Assembly: GCA_938022345.1 (NCBI GenBank)
Contig: CALIEP010000393.1
Coordinates: 1-10,438, forward strand
Length of the DNA: 10,438 bases
Direction of reading: 5' to 3'
Source of the DNA: an uncultured Actinomyces sp.
GTDB taxonomy: Bacteria > Actinomycetota > Actinomycetes > Actinomycetales > Actinomycetaceae
Shown: positions 1 to 5,511 of the stretch, one piece after another
How positions within the stretch are numbered: the first letter of the stretch is position 1
Layout: every line of letters begins with the position of its first letter
Translations under genes and position numbers: made by a program
Notes under the pieces: model-generated
Told to the model about the DNA's origin: nothing
Database searches by the model: none
The model's input: only the letters and a program-made list of their open reading frames with translations

Positions 1-304
1 TGTTCAGACTGAGACCGGCGAGCGTTCACGCCTGATGCTCGATATTGCGGGCTTCCGTGCCGATCGTAAGGCTTATCTTCAGGACCTGACTCACGAGGCA
101 ATTGCGCGACTTCGTGCGACCGGTGAGCCTCAGAAGCTTGAGCCTATGAACCCCTTCGAGCGCAAGGTCTGCAACGACGTTGTTGCTTCCGAGGGCCTTC
201 GCAGTGAGTCCGAGGGTGTTGAGCCCCGTCGTCGCGTTGTCATTCTTCCTGCGGAGGATGTTGACGCCGATACTGAGTCCGCCGACGAGGCCGAGGAGGC
301 CTGA
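1..304 (+). CDS. khpB: KhpB/Jag RNA-binding protein, C-terminal part (5' truncated)
   Basis: The reading frame is already open at the window edge and ends in TGA at 302-304, so only the last 100 or so residues are present. The visible part holds the end of the KH domain (GFRADRKAYLQDLTHEAIAR region) and an R3H-type domain (MNPFERKV..., SEGVEPRRRVVI), followed by an acidic tail rich in Asp and Glu. KhpB/Jag proteins bind RNA with KhpA and influence cell elongation and envelope genes; they normally sit between yidC and rsmG near the origin, as here. The stop codon directly abuts the rsmG start, so the two are probably co-transcribed and translationally coupled. An oddity: the histidine of the R-x3-H motif reads as Asn (ERKVCND, codons 157-180). 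Family assignment is firm from sequence and context; the exact role in this organism is inferred. Confidence 0.88.
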   Translation, partial: VQTETGERSRLMLDIAGFRADRKAYLQDLTHEAIARLRATGEPQKLEPMNPFERKVCNDVVASEGLRSESEGVEPRRRVVILPAEDVDADTESADEAEEA

Positions 305-976
305 GTGGACGCGCTCGGTAATTCCCCTCGCGAGGCCGAAAGTGACCTTGAACTTGAGGTTCCCGGACCTGAGGTTCGAGAGCTGTTCGGTTTGGCCTAC
401 CCAGACATTGCCGAGTTTGCGAACATGCTTGTTGAGGAAGGTGAGCTCCGCGGGCTGATTGGTCCGCGTGAGCTCCCCCGACTGTGGTCGAGGCACCTGG
501 TCAACTCTGCCGCCGTCTTGGATTTTCTCCCCAAGAAGGGACAGATTTTGGATGTCGGTTCTGGGGCAGGCTTCCCCGGGATCGTCATTGCGATTTGCCG
601 CCCAGATGTTGATGTCCATCTTGCTGAGCCCATGGCGCGACGTTGCGAATGGCTTGCTGATGTTGTGGATACTCTTGGTTTGGACAATGTCAGCATTCAT
701 CAGGCTCGCGCCGAGGAACTGCGCGGTAAGGGCAAGGCTGATGTGGTGACTTCGCGTGCATTGGCGAATATGACGAAGCTTGTGCGTATGACCTCAAAGC
801 TCATTGCTCCCGGTGGCTCTCTTGTCGCGCTTAAGGGGCGCCGTGCGGGTGAAGAAGTCGAAGCTGCTGCAGCTGAGTTGAAGCATCATCACCTGAGTGC
901 TCAGATCCATGAGGTCCCCTCGGTAATGGAAGACGATTCAACGTACGTCGTTGTTGCGAAAAGACTTCGTTCTTAA
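305..976 (+). CDS. rsmG: 16S rRNA (guanine527-N7)-methyltransferase RsmG
   Basis: RsmG (GidB) uses S-adenosylmethionine to methylate N7 of G527 in 16S rRNA; in other bacteria its loss gives low-level streptomycin resistance. The protein is 223 residues, near the usual 205-240. The SAM-binding motif DVGSGAGFPG is at residues 83-92, preceded by the family's WSRHLVNS segment (61-68) and followed by SRALANM and the GGSLVALKGR stretch. The start is GTG at 305, immediately after the khpB TGA, with a strong GAGGAGG ribosome site at 293-299 inside the khpB end; this spacing fixes the start. It sits in the conserved jag-rsmG-parA-parB order. No clear terminator was seen between it and parA. Nothing in the protein looks damaged. 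Confidence 0.96.
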   Translation: MDALGNSPREAESDLELEVPGPEVRELFGLAYPDIAEFANMLVEEGELRGLIGPRELPRLWSRHLVNSAAVLDFLPKKGQILDVGSGAGFPGIVIAICRPDVDVHLAEPMARRCEWLADVVDTLGLDNVSIHQARAEELRGKGKADVVTSRALANMTKLVRMTSKLIAPGGSLVALKGRRAGEEVEAAAAELKHHHLSAQIHEVPSVMEDDSTYVVVAKRLRS

Positions 977-1033
977 TACCTCATTTCTTTTCCACGGGTG
1001 TGTCCTCGGTTTTCTCCCGCGGGCATGACTGCC

Positions 1034-1039
1034 TACACT
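1034..1039 (+). promoter_or_regulatory. Candidate -10 element for parA
   Basis: TACACT fits the actinobacterial -10 pattern TAnnnT. Transcription would begin near 1045, giving a leader of about 28 bases before the ATG at 1074. No good -35 hexamer is visible. If correct, it rules out the in-frame GTG at 1041 as the start because that codon would lie upstream of the transcript. Confidence 0.35.
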
Positions 1040-1073
1040 TGTGTCATTGGCGTGTGAGAAAGGCTTGTGTTTT

Positions 1074-1946
1074 ATGGCCGGGGATACCCCACTTTCGGAC
1101 CAAATTACGCGGAATTTTCAGGATCGAGAGTTCCTTGAGACGGCTGAGTTTGGCGTACCCGCTTCGACACGCGTTGTTGCGGTAGCGAATCAAAAGGGTG
1201 GCGTTGGTAAGACGACTTCGGTTGTTAATCTTGCGGCCTCTTTCGCGCTGGCTGGTCTGAAGGTTGTTGTTATCGATGCCGACGCTCAAGGCAACGCTTC
1301 GAGTGCTCTCGGCGTTGCTCATGCTCCTGGCACGCCTTCGACCTATGAGGTTATTACCGGTCAATTGACAATCGGTGAAGTTCTTCAAGCCTGCCCCGAT
1401 ATGGATAACTTGTGGGTATGCCCGGCTACTATTGACCTTTCAGGCGCGGAAATTGAGCTTGTTGATCTCGAGCGTCGAGAGTTTCGTCTTGCCGATGCCG
1501 TTGAGTACTTTGTTCAGGCATATCAGCAAATTGATCTGATCTTCATTGATTGTCCTCCTTCGCTTGGTCTGGTGACCTTGAACGTGATGGTTGCAGCTGA
1601 CGAGGTTTTGATTCCTATTCAGACTGAGTACTACGCGCTTGAAGGCTTGAGCCAGCTGTGGTCGACCATCGATCGCATTAGTGCTGACCTCAATCAAAAA
1701 CTACATGTTTCAACTATGCTTCTCACCATGGCCGACAAGCGCACGCGCTTATCCGAGGAAGTTGAGAATGAGGTACGTTCACACTTTCCTGAGCAAACGT
1801 TGCAGACTGTCATTCCTCGTTCGGTTCGTGTCTCTGAAGCGCCAAGCTATGGGCAGAGCGTTATCACCTACGATCCGAATGGCGCCGGCTCACTTGCCTA
1901 TCGCAAGGCTGCATACGAGCTGAGCCATCGCTTGGCGAAGGAGTAA
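1074..1946 (+). CDS. parA: Chromosome partitioning ATPase ParA (Soj)
   Basis: ParA is a Walker-type ATPase that binds DNA non-specifically as an ATP dimer and moves ParB-parS complexes during segregation; in actinobacteria it also interacts with polar proteins. With the start at ATG 1074 the protein has 290 residues. Visible motifs are the deviant Walker A KGGVGKTT (41-48), the A' motif DADAQGN (68-74), and Walker B IFIDCPPSLG (about 157-165). The ADEVLIPIQTEYYALEGL stretch is typical of chromosomal ParA. The ATG was chosen because GAGAAAGG (1056-1063) lies upstream and a candidate promoter lies at 1034-1039; GTG at 1041 would add 11 residues. It precedes parB in the normal order, but two hairpins separate them, so the genes may be transcribed separately. 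Confidence 0.95.
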   Translation: MAGDTPLSDQITRNFQDREFLETAEFGVPASTRVVAVANQKGGVGKTTSVVNLAASFALAGLKVVVIDADAQGNASSALGVAHAPGTPSTYEVITGQLTIGEVLQACPDMDNLWVCPATIDLSGAEIELVDLERREFRLADAVEYFVQAYQQIDLIFIDCPPSLGLVTLNVMVAADEVLIPIQTEYYALEGLSQLWSTIDRISADLNQKLHVSTMLLTMADKRTRLSEEVENEVRSHFPEQTLQTVIPRSVRVSEAPSYGQSVITYDPNGAGSLAYRKAAYELSHRLAKE

Positions 1947-1973
1947 TTCGTTTTCTTCTCTCAATTCACTTTT

Positions 1974-2021
1974 TCAGGGTTTCTGTCGTTTCGATATGCG
2001 ATTGAAGCCCTGATTCTTTTT
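1974..2021 (+). terminator. Probable intrinsic terminator after parA
   Basis: Inverted repeat with arms TCAGGGTTTC (1974-1983) and GAAGCCCTGA (2004-2013), ten pairs including one G-T, with a 20-base loop. It is followed by a T-rich run TTCTTTTT (2014-2021). It begins 28 bases after the parA stop. The loop is long for a terminator, so strength is uncertain. Confidence 0.6.
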
Positions 2022-2027
2022 CTCAGG

Positions 2028-2054
2028 AGAACGCGTCTCTGAAAACGCGTTTTT
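2028..2054 (+). terminator. Second hairpin plus T-tract between parA and parB
   Basis: Arms AACGCGT (2030-2036) and ACGCGTT (2045-2051), extendable by a G-T and an A-T pair, enclose an 8-base loop. The 3' arm runs into TTTTT (2050-2054). It lies only 7 bases beyond the T-run of the first hairpin, making a tandem terminator. Confidence 0.65.
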
Positions 2055-2076
2055 GCTTGTTTGATACACATTTTGC

Positions 2077-2092
2077 TGTTTCACGTGAAACA
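2077..2092 (+). other. parS: parS site 1 (upstream of parB)
   Basis: TGTTTCACGTGAAACA is a perfect 16-bp palindrome identical to the bacterial parS consensus bound by ParB. It lies 41 bases before the parB ATG, in the region that should hold the parB promoter, so ParB binding here could also affect its own transcription (inference). The flanking bases do not extend the palindrome. Confidence 0.96.
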
Positions 2093-2133
2093 ATGGACTC
2101 AACATTCAGTATTCGCGAGATTGGTAAGTGTGC

Positions 2134-3447
2134 ATGGCCGAGCAATCAAAATCGACTCATAAGTCCCAACGACGTACAGGTTTAGGGCGAGGTTTGGGTG
2201 CACTCATCCCCCCTGCCCAAACTGAGAAGCCTGAAGACGTGGCCAAGCGACCTCTCGATGTTCTATTTCCCGGTGAGCGTAGGTCGTCGGGAACGGTGCG
2301 TGGTGGTTCCGCTCGTGAGTTGCTTGAGCCGCGTTCTCGAACTACTAAGTCAGCGTCGGTTAAGTCCAAGCCAACTGCTCGCTCCAAGGCGCGTGTTCAC
2401 GCCGCAGCAAGTATTGCTTGGGAAGATGACAAGTCTTCGTCTACCTCTGGTGCCACACCGACAACAGGATCTTCTCAACCTTCCCAATCCCCGAGTGTCG
2501 CACAAAGCGAAATGCATGACTCTAAGGAGAGTACTTCGACGCATGAGAGCGGCGATGTTTCACGTGAAACATCGGATTTGATGCAGGTGCCCGGTGCGAC
2601 ATTTGCGGAAATCCCCCTTGAACAGATTGTTCCGAATACACGTCAACCTCGGCAGGTATTCGATGAAGACGACCTGAATGAACTTGCTGCTTCGATCCGG
2701 GAAGTCGGTGTCTTGCAGCCGATTGTTGTTCGACGCATTCCCCTTGATGAGCAACCTTCCGAGACGCTTAAGGGTTTCCTGGAGGAAAAGCCGGAGGCTC
2801 GTTACGAGCTGATTATGGGTGAACGACGTTTGCGCGCAAGTGAACTTGCAGGCTTGGATACGATCCCCGCCATCGTTCGACACACTGAGGATGAAGACCT
2901 ACTCCGTGATGCTTTGCTTGAAAATCTCCATCGAGCACAGCTGAATCCTTTGGAAGAGGCTTTTGCATATCAGCAGCTCATGGCAGATTTCGGCGCTACA
3001 CAGGAGGAGCTGTCTAAGAAGATTGCACGCTCTCGTCCGCAGATTGCAAATACGCTTCGCCTGCTGAAGCTACCGGCCTCTGTACAAAAGAAGATTTCCG
3101 CACAGGTCTTATCCGCAGGCCACGCACGAGCACTCCTTGGCTTGGCTACTGCGGAAGAGATGGAAATCCTTGCGAATAGGATCATTGCCGAGGGCCTGTC
3201 GGTTCGCACCACTGAAGAACTGGTTCGTCTTGGATCGGTGCAGCGTCCTTCGAAGCCTTCGTTGAAGCGGGTTAAGGTCGCATCGCCGCTTGGTGAGCAC
3301 ATGAGCCAGGTCCTCGCAGATGCCTGGGATACACGCGTAACTGTTTCTGAAGGAAAGAGAAAGGGAAAGATCATTATCGAGTTTGCAGGTTCGGATGATC
3401 TGCAACGTCTTGCTGATCTGCTCCTTCCGCATGCGAACAGGCAATAG
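2134..3447 (+). CDS. parB: Chromosome partitioning protein ParB (Spo0J)
   Basis: ParB binds parS, hydrolyses CTP as a sliding clamp and loads SMC; ParA moves the complex. From ATG 2134 it has 437 residues. The ParA-contacting N-terminus GLGRGLGALIP is at 16-26, followed by a low-complexity Ser/Thr/Pro linker to about 150. The CTP-binding domain starts near 157 with GERRLR at 229-234 and ENLHRAQLNP at 263-272; a helix-turn-helix lies at about 289-313 and the C-terminal dimerisation domain at about 385-433. Compared with Spo0J or mycobacterial ParB as I recall them, about 18 extra residues occur around 202-221. The ribosome site is weak, and GTG at 2128 would add two residues. Tandem terminators precede it, so it probably has its own promoter; a parS site lies upstream, one inside and one downstream. 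Confidence 0.95.
   Translation: MAEQSKSTHKSQRRTGLGRGLGALIPPAQTEKPEDVAKRPLDVLFPGERRSSGTVRGGSARELLEPRSRTTKSASVKSKPTARSKARVHAAASIAWEDDKSSSTSGATPTTGSSQPSQSPSVAQSEMHDSKESTSTHESGDVSRETSDLMQVPGATFAEIPLEQIVPNTRQPRQVFDEDDLNELAASIREVGVLQPIVVRRIPLDEQPSETLKGFLEEKPEARYELIMGERRLRASELAGLDTIPAIVRHTEDEDLLRDALLENLHRAQLNPLEEAFAYQQLMADFGATQEELSKKIARSRPQIANTLRLLKLPASVQKKISAQVLSAGHARALLGLATAEEMEILANRIIAEGLSVRTTEELVRLGSVQRPSKPSLKRVKVASPLGEHMSQVLADAWDTRVTVSEGKRKGKIIIEFAGSDDLQRLADLLLPHANRQ
2556..2571 (+). other. parS: parS site 2 (inside parB)
   Basis: A second perfect TGTTTCACGTGAAACA, here extended to a 22-bp perfect palindrome (2553-2574). It encodes DVSRETS at ParB residues 141-147, at the end of the disordered linker just before the CTP-binding domain, where protein constraint should be low. 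A parS inside the parB (spo0J) gene is also known from Bacillus subtilis. Confidence 0.96.
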
Positions 3448-3471
3448 AGCAGTAATTTGAATTCACTTGTG

Positions 3472-3503
3472 CTGGACGTTATCGCTTTTAGATAACTGAC
3501 CAG
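3472..3503 (+). other. Stem-loop just after parB
   Basis: GTTATC (3478-3483) pairs with GATAAC (3491-3496) around a 7-base loop. CTGG (3472-3475) and CCAG (3500-3503) extend the stem after a short internal loop. It begins 24 bases after the parB stop. There is no T-run on the plus strand after it, so it is at best a weak terminator or an RNA 3'-end stabiliser. Confidence 0.4.
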
Positions 3504-3518
3504 TGCAATCACCAGCTA

Positions 3519-3550
3519 GTGGGCGATGTTTCACGTGAAACATCGCCCAC
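3519..3550 (+). other. parS: parS site 3 within a 32-bp perfect palindrome
   Basis: The core TGTTTCACGTGAAACA is at 3527-3542, and perfect symmetry extends to 3519-3550, with GTGGGCGA on the left and TCGCCCAC on the right. It shares an identical 24-base block (3522-3545) with the site inside parB (2551-2574). It lies 79 bases from the core to the parB stop. As RNA it would form a strong hairpin, but no T-run follows, so its main role is most likely ParB loading. Confidence 0.96.
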
Positions 3551-3795
3551 AGTGTTTGATATCAGCATGAGTGATAGCTTGCTGGAATCATGCATTGCAT
3601 AAAGATATGGAAATCGCGTAACTAAACGTCGGTACAGCTGGTGGAGCAAATCCCGATGTAATAGCAAAAGTGAACGTCAACTGCCCAGGTTCAAGCCGCG
3701 CGAGTACTCCAAGTGAATGCGGAGGAATTACAACAGTATTGAACGTGAGATTCACACTGGTCAATTTGTTTCAATAGACAGTCATGCGAGAGAAT
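3551..3795. other. Unexplained AT-richer intergenic stretch with open frames on both strands
   Basis: No convincing gene was found here, but the stretch is unusual. On the plus strand 3622-3774 is open and ends in TAG at 3775-3777, with residues such as NVNCPGSSRASTPSECGG; it has no ATG and follows a TAA. On the minus strand 3591-3770 is open and ends in TGA at 3588-3590. It reads TVVIPPHSLGVLARLEPGQ and onwards with alternating hydrophobic residues like a beta-strand protein; GTG (3753-3755) or TTG (3762-3764) could start a 55-58 residue product. Neither has a good ribosome site. Only 18 of 49 third positions are G/C in the plus reading, below the neighbouring genes. It may be a gene remnant, a small protein, or neither. 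Confidence 0.25.
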
Positions 3796-3806
3796 AGAGG
3801 AGGAGG
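3796..3806 (+). promoter_or_regulatory. Strong ribosome binding site for the HAD phosphatase
   Basis: AGAGGAGGAGG ends 9 bases before ATG 3816. This fixes the start at 3816 and excludes the in-frame TTG at 3807, which would directly abut the site. Confidence 0.8.
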
Positions 3807-3815
3807 TTGACATAC

Positions 3816-4451
3816 ATGGCTGACGAGCTCAATACTGAACTAATTTTCTTCGATGTCGGAGGAGTCTTAGTTAGCCAACGTCCAGACCCGCGAGAATTTG
3901 CGTCGATTATTGGCCTTGATGACTCTGCAGAATGCGTGTCGCTGGTCGATAGAGCAGTGTGGGCACATCGCGACACATATGACGAAGGAATGTCGGATCT
4001 AGAGTTCTGGGATTCAGTCGCAGGAGATTGCGGTCTACCCCAACCATCAGAAGATCAAGTCCATAAGCTTGTGACCGCGGATGCTTCGCGTATGCACGCT
4101 ATCGACGAAGCGGCGGCACATCTTCTCAGTGACCTGAGAAGTGCGGGGTATCACTTAGGGTTGCTCACGAACATGCCCGCGACGCACGCATCGGTGGTGA
4201 TGGAAAGCGTTTGGGCTCAAAGGTATATCAATGGTCCGATGATCTTTTCCTCGCATGTAGGTATCACAAAACCGAATCGAGGGATCTATCGAGAAGCGCT
4301 TGCTTCGGCACAACGAGAGCCAGACAAACTTCTCTATATTGACGATCGATCAGAGTACGTCAAGGCTGCGGAGTATCTTGATATACGTGCTCTGACCTGG
4401 GAAAACGTCGATGCTGTAAGAGAAGACTTGAAGAAACTGGGCATTCTTTAA
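3816..4451 (+). CDS. HAD-superfamily hydrolase (subfamily IA, YihX-like)
   Basis: A cytosolic haloacid-dehalogenase-fold protein, 211 residues, probably a small-molecule phosphatase of unknown substrate. Motif I is FFDVGGVL with the nucleophile D13; the usual second aspartate (DxD) is Gly15, as in the DLG/DVG group that includes YihX. Motif II is LLTN with T118, motif III Lys is K152 in ITKPNRG, and motif IV is YIDDRSEY with D176-D177. The helical cap lies between about 20 and 95. The start is set by AGAGGAGGAGG at 3796-3806. It stands alone on the plus strand, with parB upstream and a convergent ddl downstream, separated by a large hairpin. The DxG motif I makes the second catalytic acid position unusual, so a non-phosphatase HAD activity is possible. 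Confidence 0.85.
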   Translation: MADELNTELIFFDVGGVLVSQRPDPREFASIIGLDDSAECVSLVDRAVWAHRDTYDEGMSDLEFWDSVAGDCGLPQPSEDQVHKLVTADASRMHAIDEAAAHLLSDLRSAGYHLGLLTNMPATHASVVMESVWAQRYINGPMIFSSHVGITKPNRGIYREALASAQREPDKLLYIDDRSEYVKAAEYLDIRALTWENVDAVREDLKKLGIL

Positions 4452-4465
4452 GAGCTTGAGAATAA

Positions 4466-4502
4466 AGTTTGGGGCTACACCATGGTGGTGTAGCCCCAAA
4501 CT
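4466..4502. terminator. Bidirectional hairpin between convergent HAD gene and ddl
   Basis: Perfect 17-bp stem: left arm 4466-4482 (AGTTTGGGGCTACACCA) and right arm 4486-4502, with a 3-base loop TGG. It starts 14 bases after the HAD stop and lies 43 bases beyond the ddl stop on the other strand. On the minus strand the arm is followed by TTATT, a weak U-tract; on the plus strand no T-run follows. It most likely ends transcription from both sides. Confidence 0.8.
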
Positions 4503-4545
4503 AGTAGCCCGAAACTATTGAGCAAAAATCTTCTGGTGGAGGCAG

Positions 4546-5496
4546 CTATGCACGCTGTGCGACATACTGGACAATCGATGCACAGATCTCGTCGAAAGAG
4601 CCCGTCGCTTCGGCGGCCTGAGGGAATAGCGAGGTATCAGTCATACCGGGTGAAACATTCGCATCGATAAACCAGAAGTTTCCGTCTTCATCAGCGATGA
4701 AGTCGATACGTGAAAGATCACGCAGGCCCAAGAGCTCGTGAATCTGAATAGCTGCAGACTGAACATCGGTCATCTCGTCGTCGCTCAGACGAGCGGGGAC
4801 GAAGTATTCACTCTCATCGGTTGTGTAACGAGCTTCGTAGTCGTAGTGCCCATCATCGGTAGCTACCTCGACGGGAGGTAGCGCAATGGGGCCATCTTCT
4901 AAATCGATGACCGAAACCGCGATATAACGTCCGGCAACGTAGCGCTCGAGCATGACGTGCTCCTCATAAGAGAAGGCATCAACCATCGCTGAGCGAAGAT
5001 CGCTGGCGTCATAGGCCTTTGACATCCCCAGGGCTGATCCACCCGAGGAAGGCTTAACAACCAAAGGAAAGCTCAGTCCGGCCTCAATCATCTTCAGGAC
5101 ATTCTGTGCGCCAAGCTGGCGGAACAGAAGCTGGGGAAGGGCAATCCACCCGGGGGTATCAAGCCCTGCGGAGCCAACCAAAGCCTTCGCAGTGGGTTTA
5201 TTCGATGCGAGCATCGCCTGGGCAGGCGTTGAACCAACGTAAGGAACTCCGGTTCCTTCAAGCAGGGTTTGCAGGGATCCATCTTCACCGATGGAGCCAT
5301 GCACAAGCGGCCAAATAACATCGGGCTGAAAATCCGAAATTGCAGAGGGAAGGTTTTGATCGAAATCGACAACCTTGGCTGCAAAACCCTGATTGACCAG
5401 CGAATTCGCAACACGTCGCCCCGAACGTACGGAAACATCGCGTTCGTGGGTCAGACCTCCGGCGACAATAAGCACCTTCAAAGAATGAGCGGACAT
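4546..5496 (-). CDS. ddl: D-alanine-D-alanine ligase (ATP-grasp)
   Basis: Ddl joins two D-alanines using ATP, giving the dipeptide at the end of the peptidoglycan stem. The protein is 316 residues, close to E. coli DdlB (about 306). Motifs: THERDVS (16-22, with the catalytic-triad Glu at 18), HGSIGEDG (66-73), VKPSSGGSALGMSK (147-160, with the triad Ser at 154), YDYEARY (218-224, with the triad Tyr at 224), RIDF (263-266) and DANVSPGMT (278-286). The YDYEARY and SPGMT segments match DdlB closely and argue for D-Ala-D-Ala rather than D-Ala-D-lactate formation. Two conservative changes stand out: Arg223 where DdlB has Lys215, and Asp278 where it has the Mg-binding Glu270 (numbering recalled). 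ATG 5496 has AAGGAG 8 bases upstream. The aminotransferase stop lies 15 bases upstream, so the two form an operon. Confidence 0.93.
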   Translation of the reverse strand: MSAHSLKVLIVAGGLTHERDVSVRSGRRVANSLVNQGFAAKVVDFDQNLPSAISDFQPDVIWPLVHGSIGEDGSLQTLLEGTGVPYVGSTPAQAMLASNKPTAKALVGSAGLDTPGWIALPQLLFRQLGAQNVLKMIEAGLSFPLVVKPSSGGSALGMSKAYDASDLRSAMVDAFSYEEHVMLERYVAGRYIAVSVIDLEDGPIALPPVEVATDDGHYDYEARYTTDESEYFVPARLSDDEMTDVQSAAIQIHELLGLRDLSRIDFIADEDGNFWFIDANVSPGMTDTSLFPQAAEATGSFDEICASIVQYVAQRA

Positions 5497-5511
5497 GAGG
5501 GTTTCTCCTTG

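Noticed and set aside
26..700. Long minus-strand open frame (224 codons) opposite khpB and rsmG
   Set aside because: It is antisense to two well-supported genes, has no recognisable domain and is a by-product of their codon use.
1041..1073. Upstream GTG start for parA
   Set aside because: It overlaps the candidate -10 region and lacks a ribosome site; ATG 1074 has one.
3567..3602. ATG-started 11-codon frame after parS3
   Set aside because: Too short, no ribosome site, no support.
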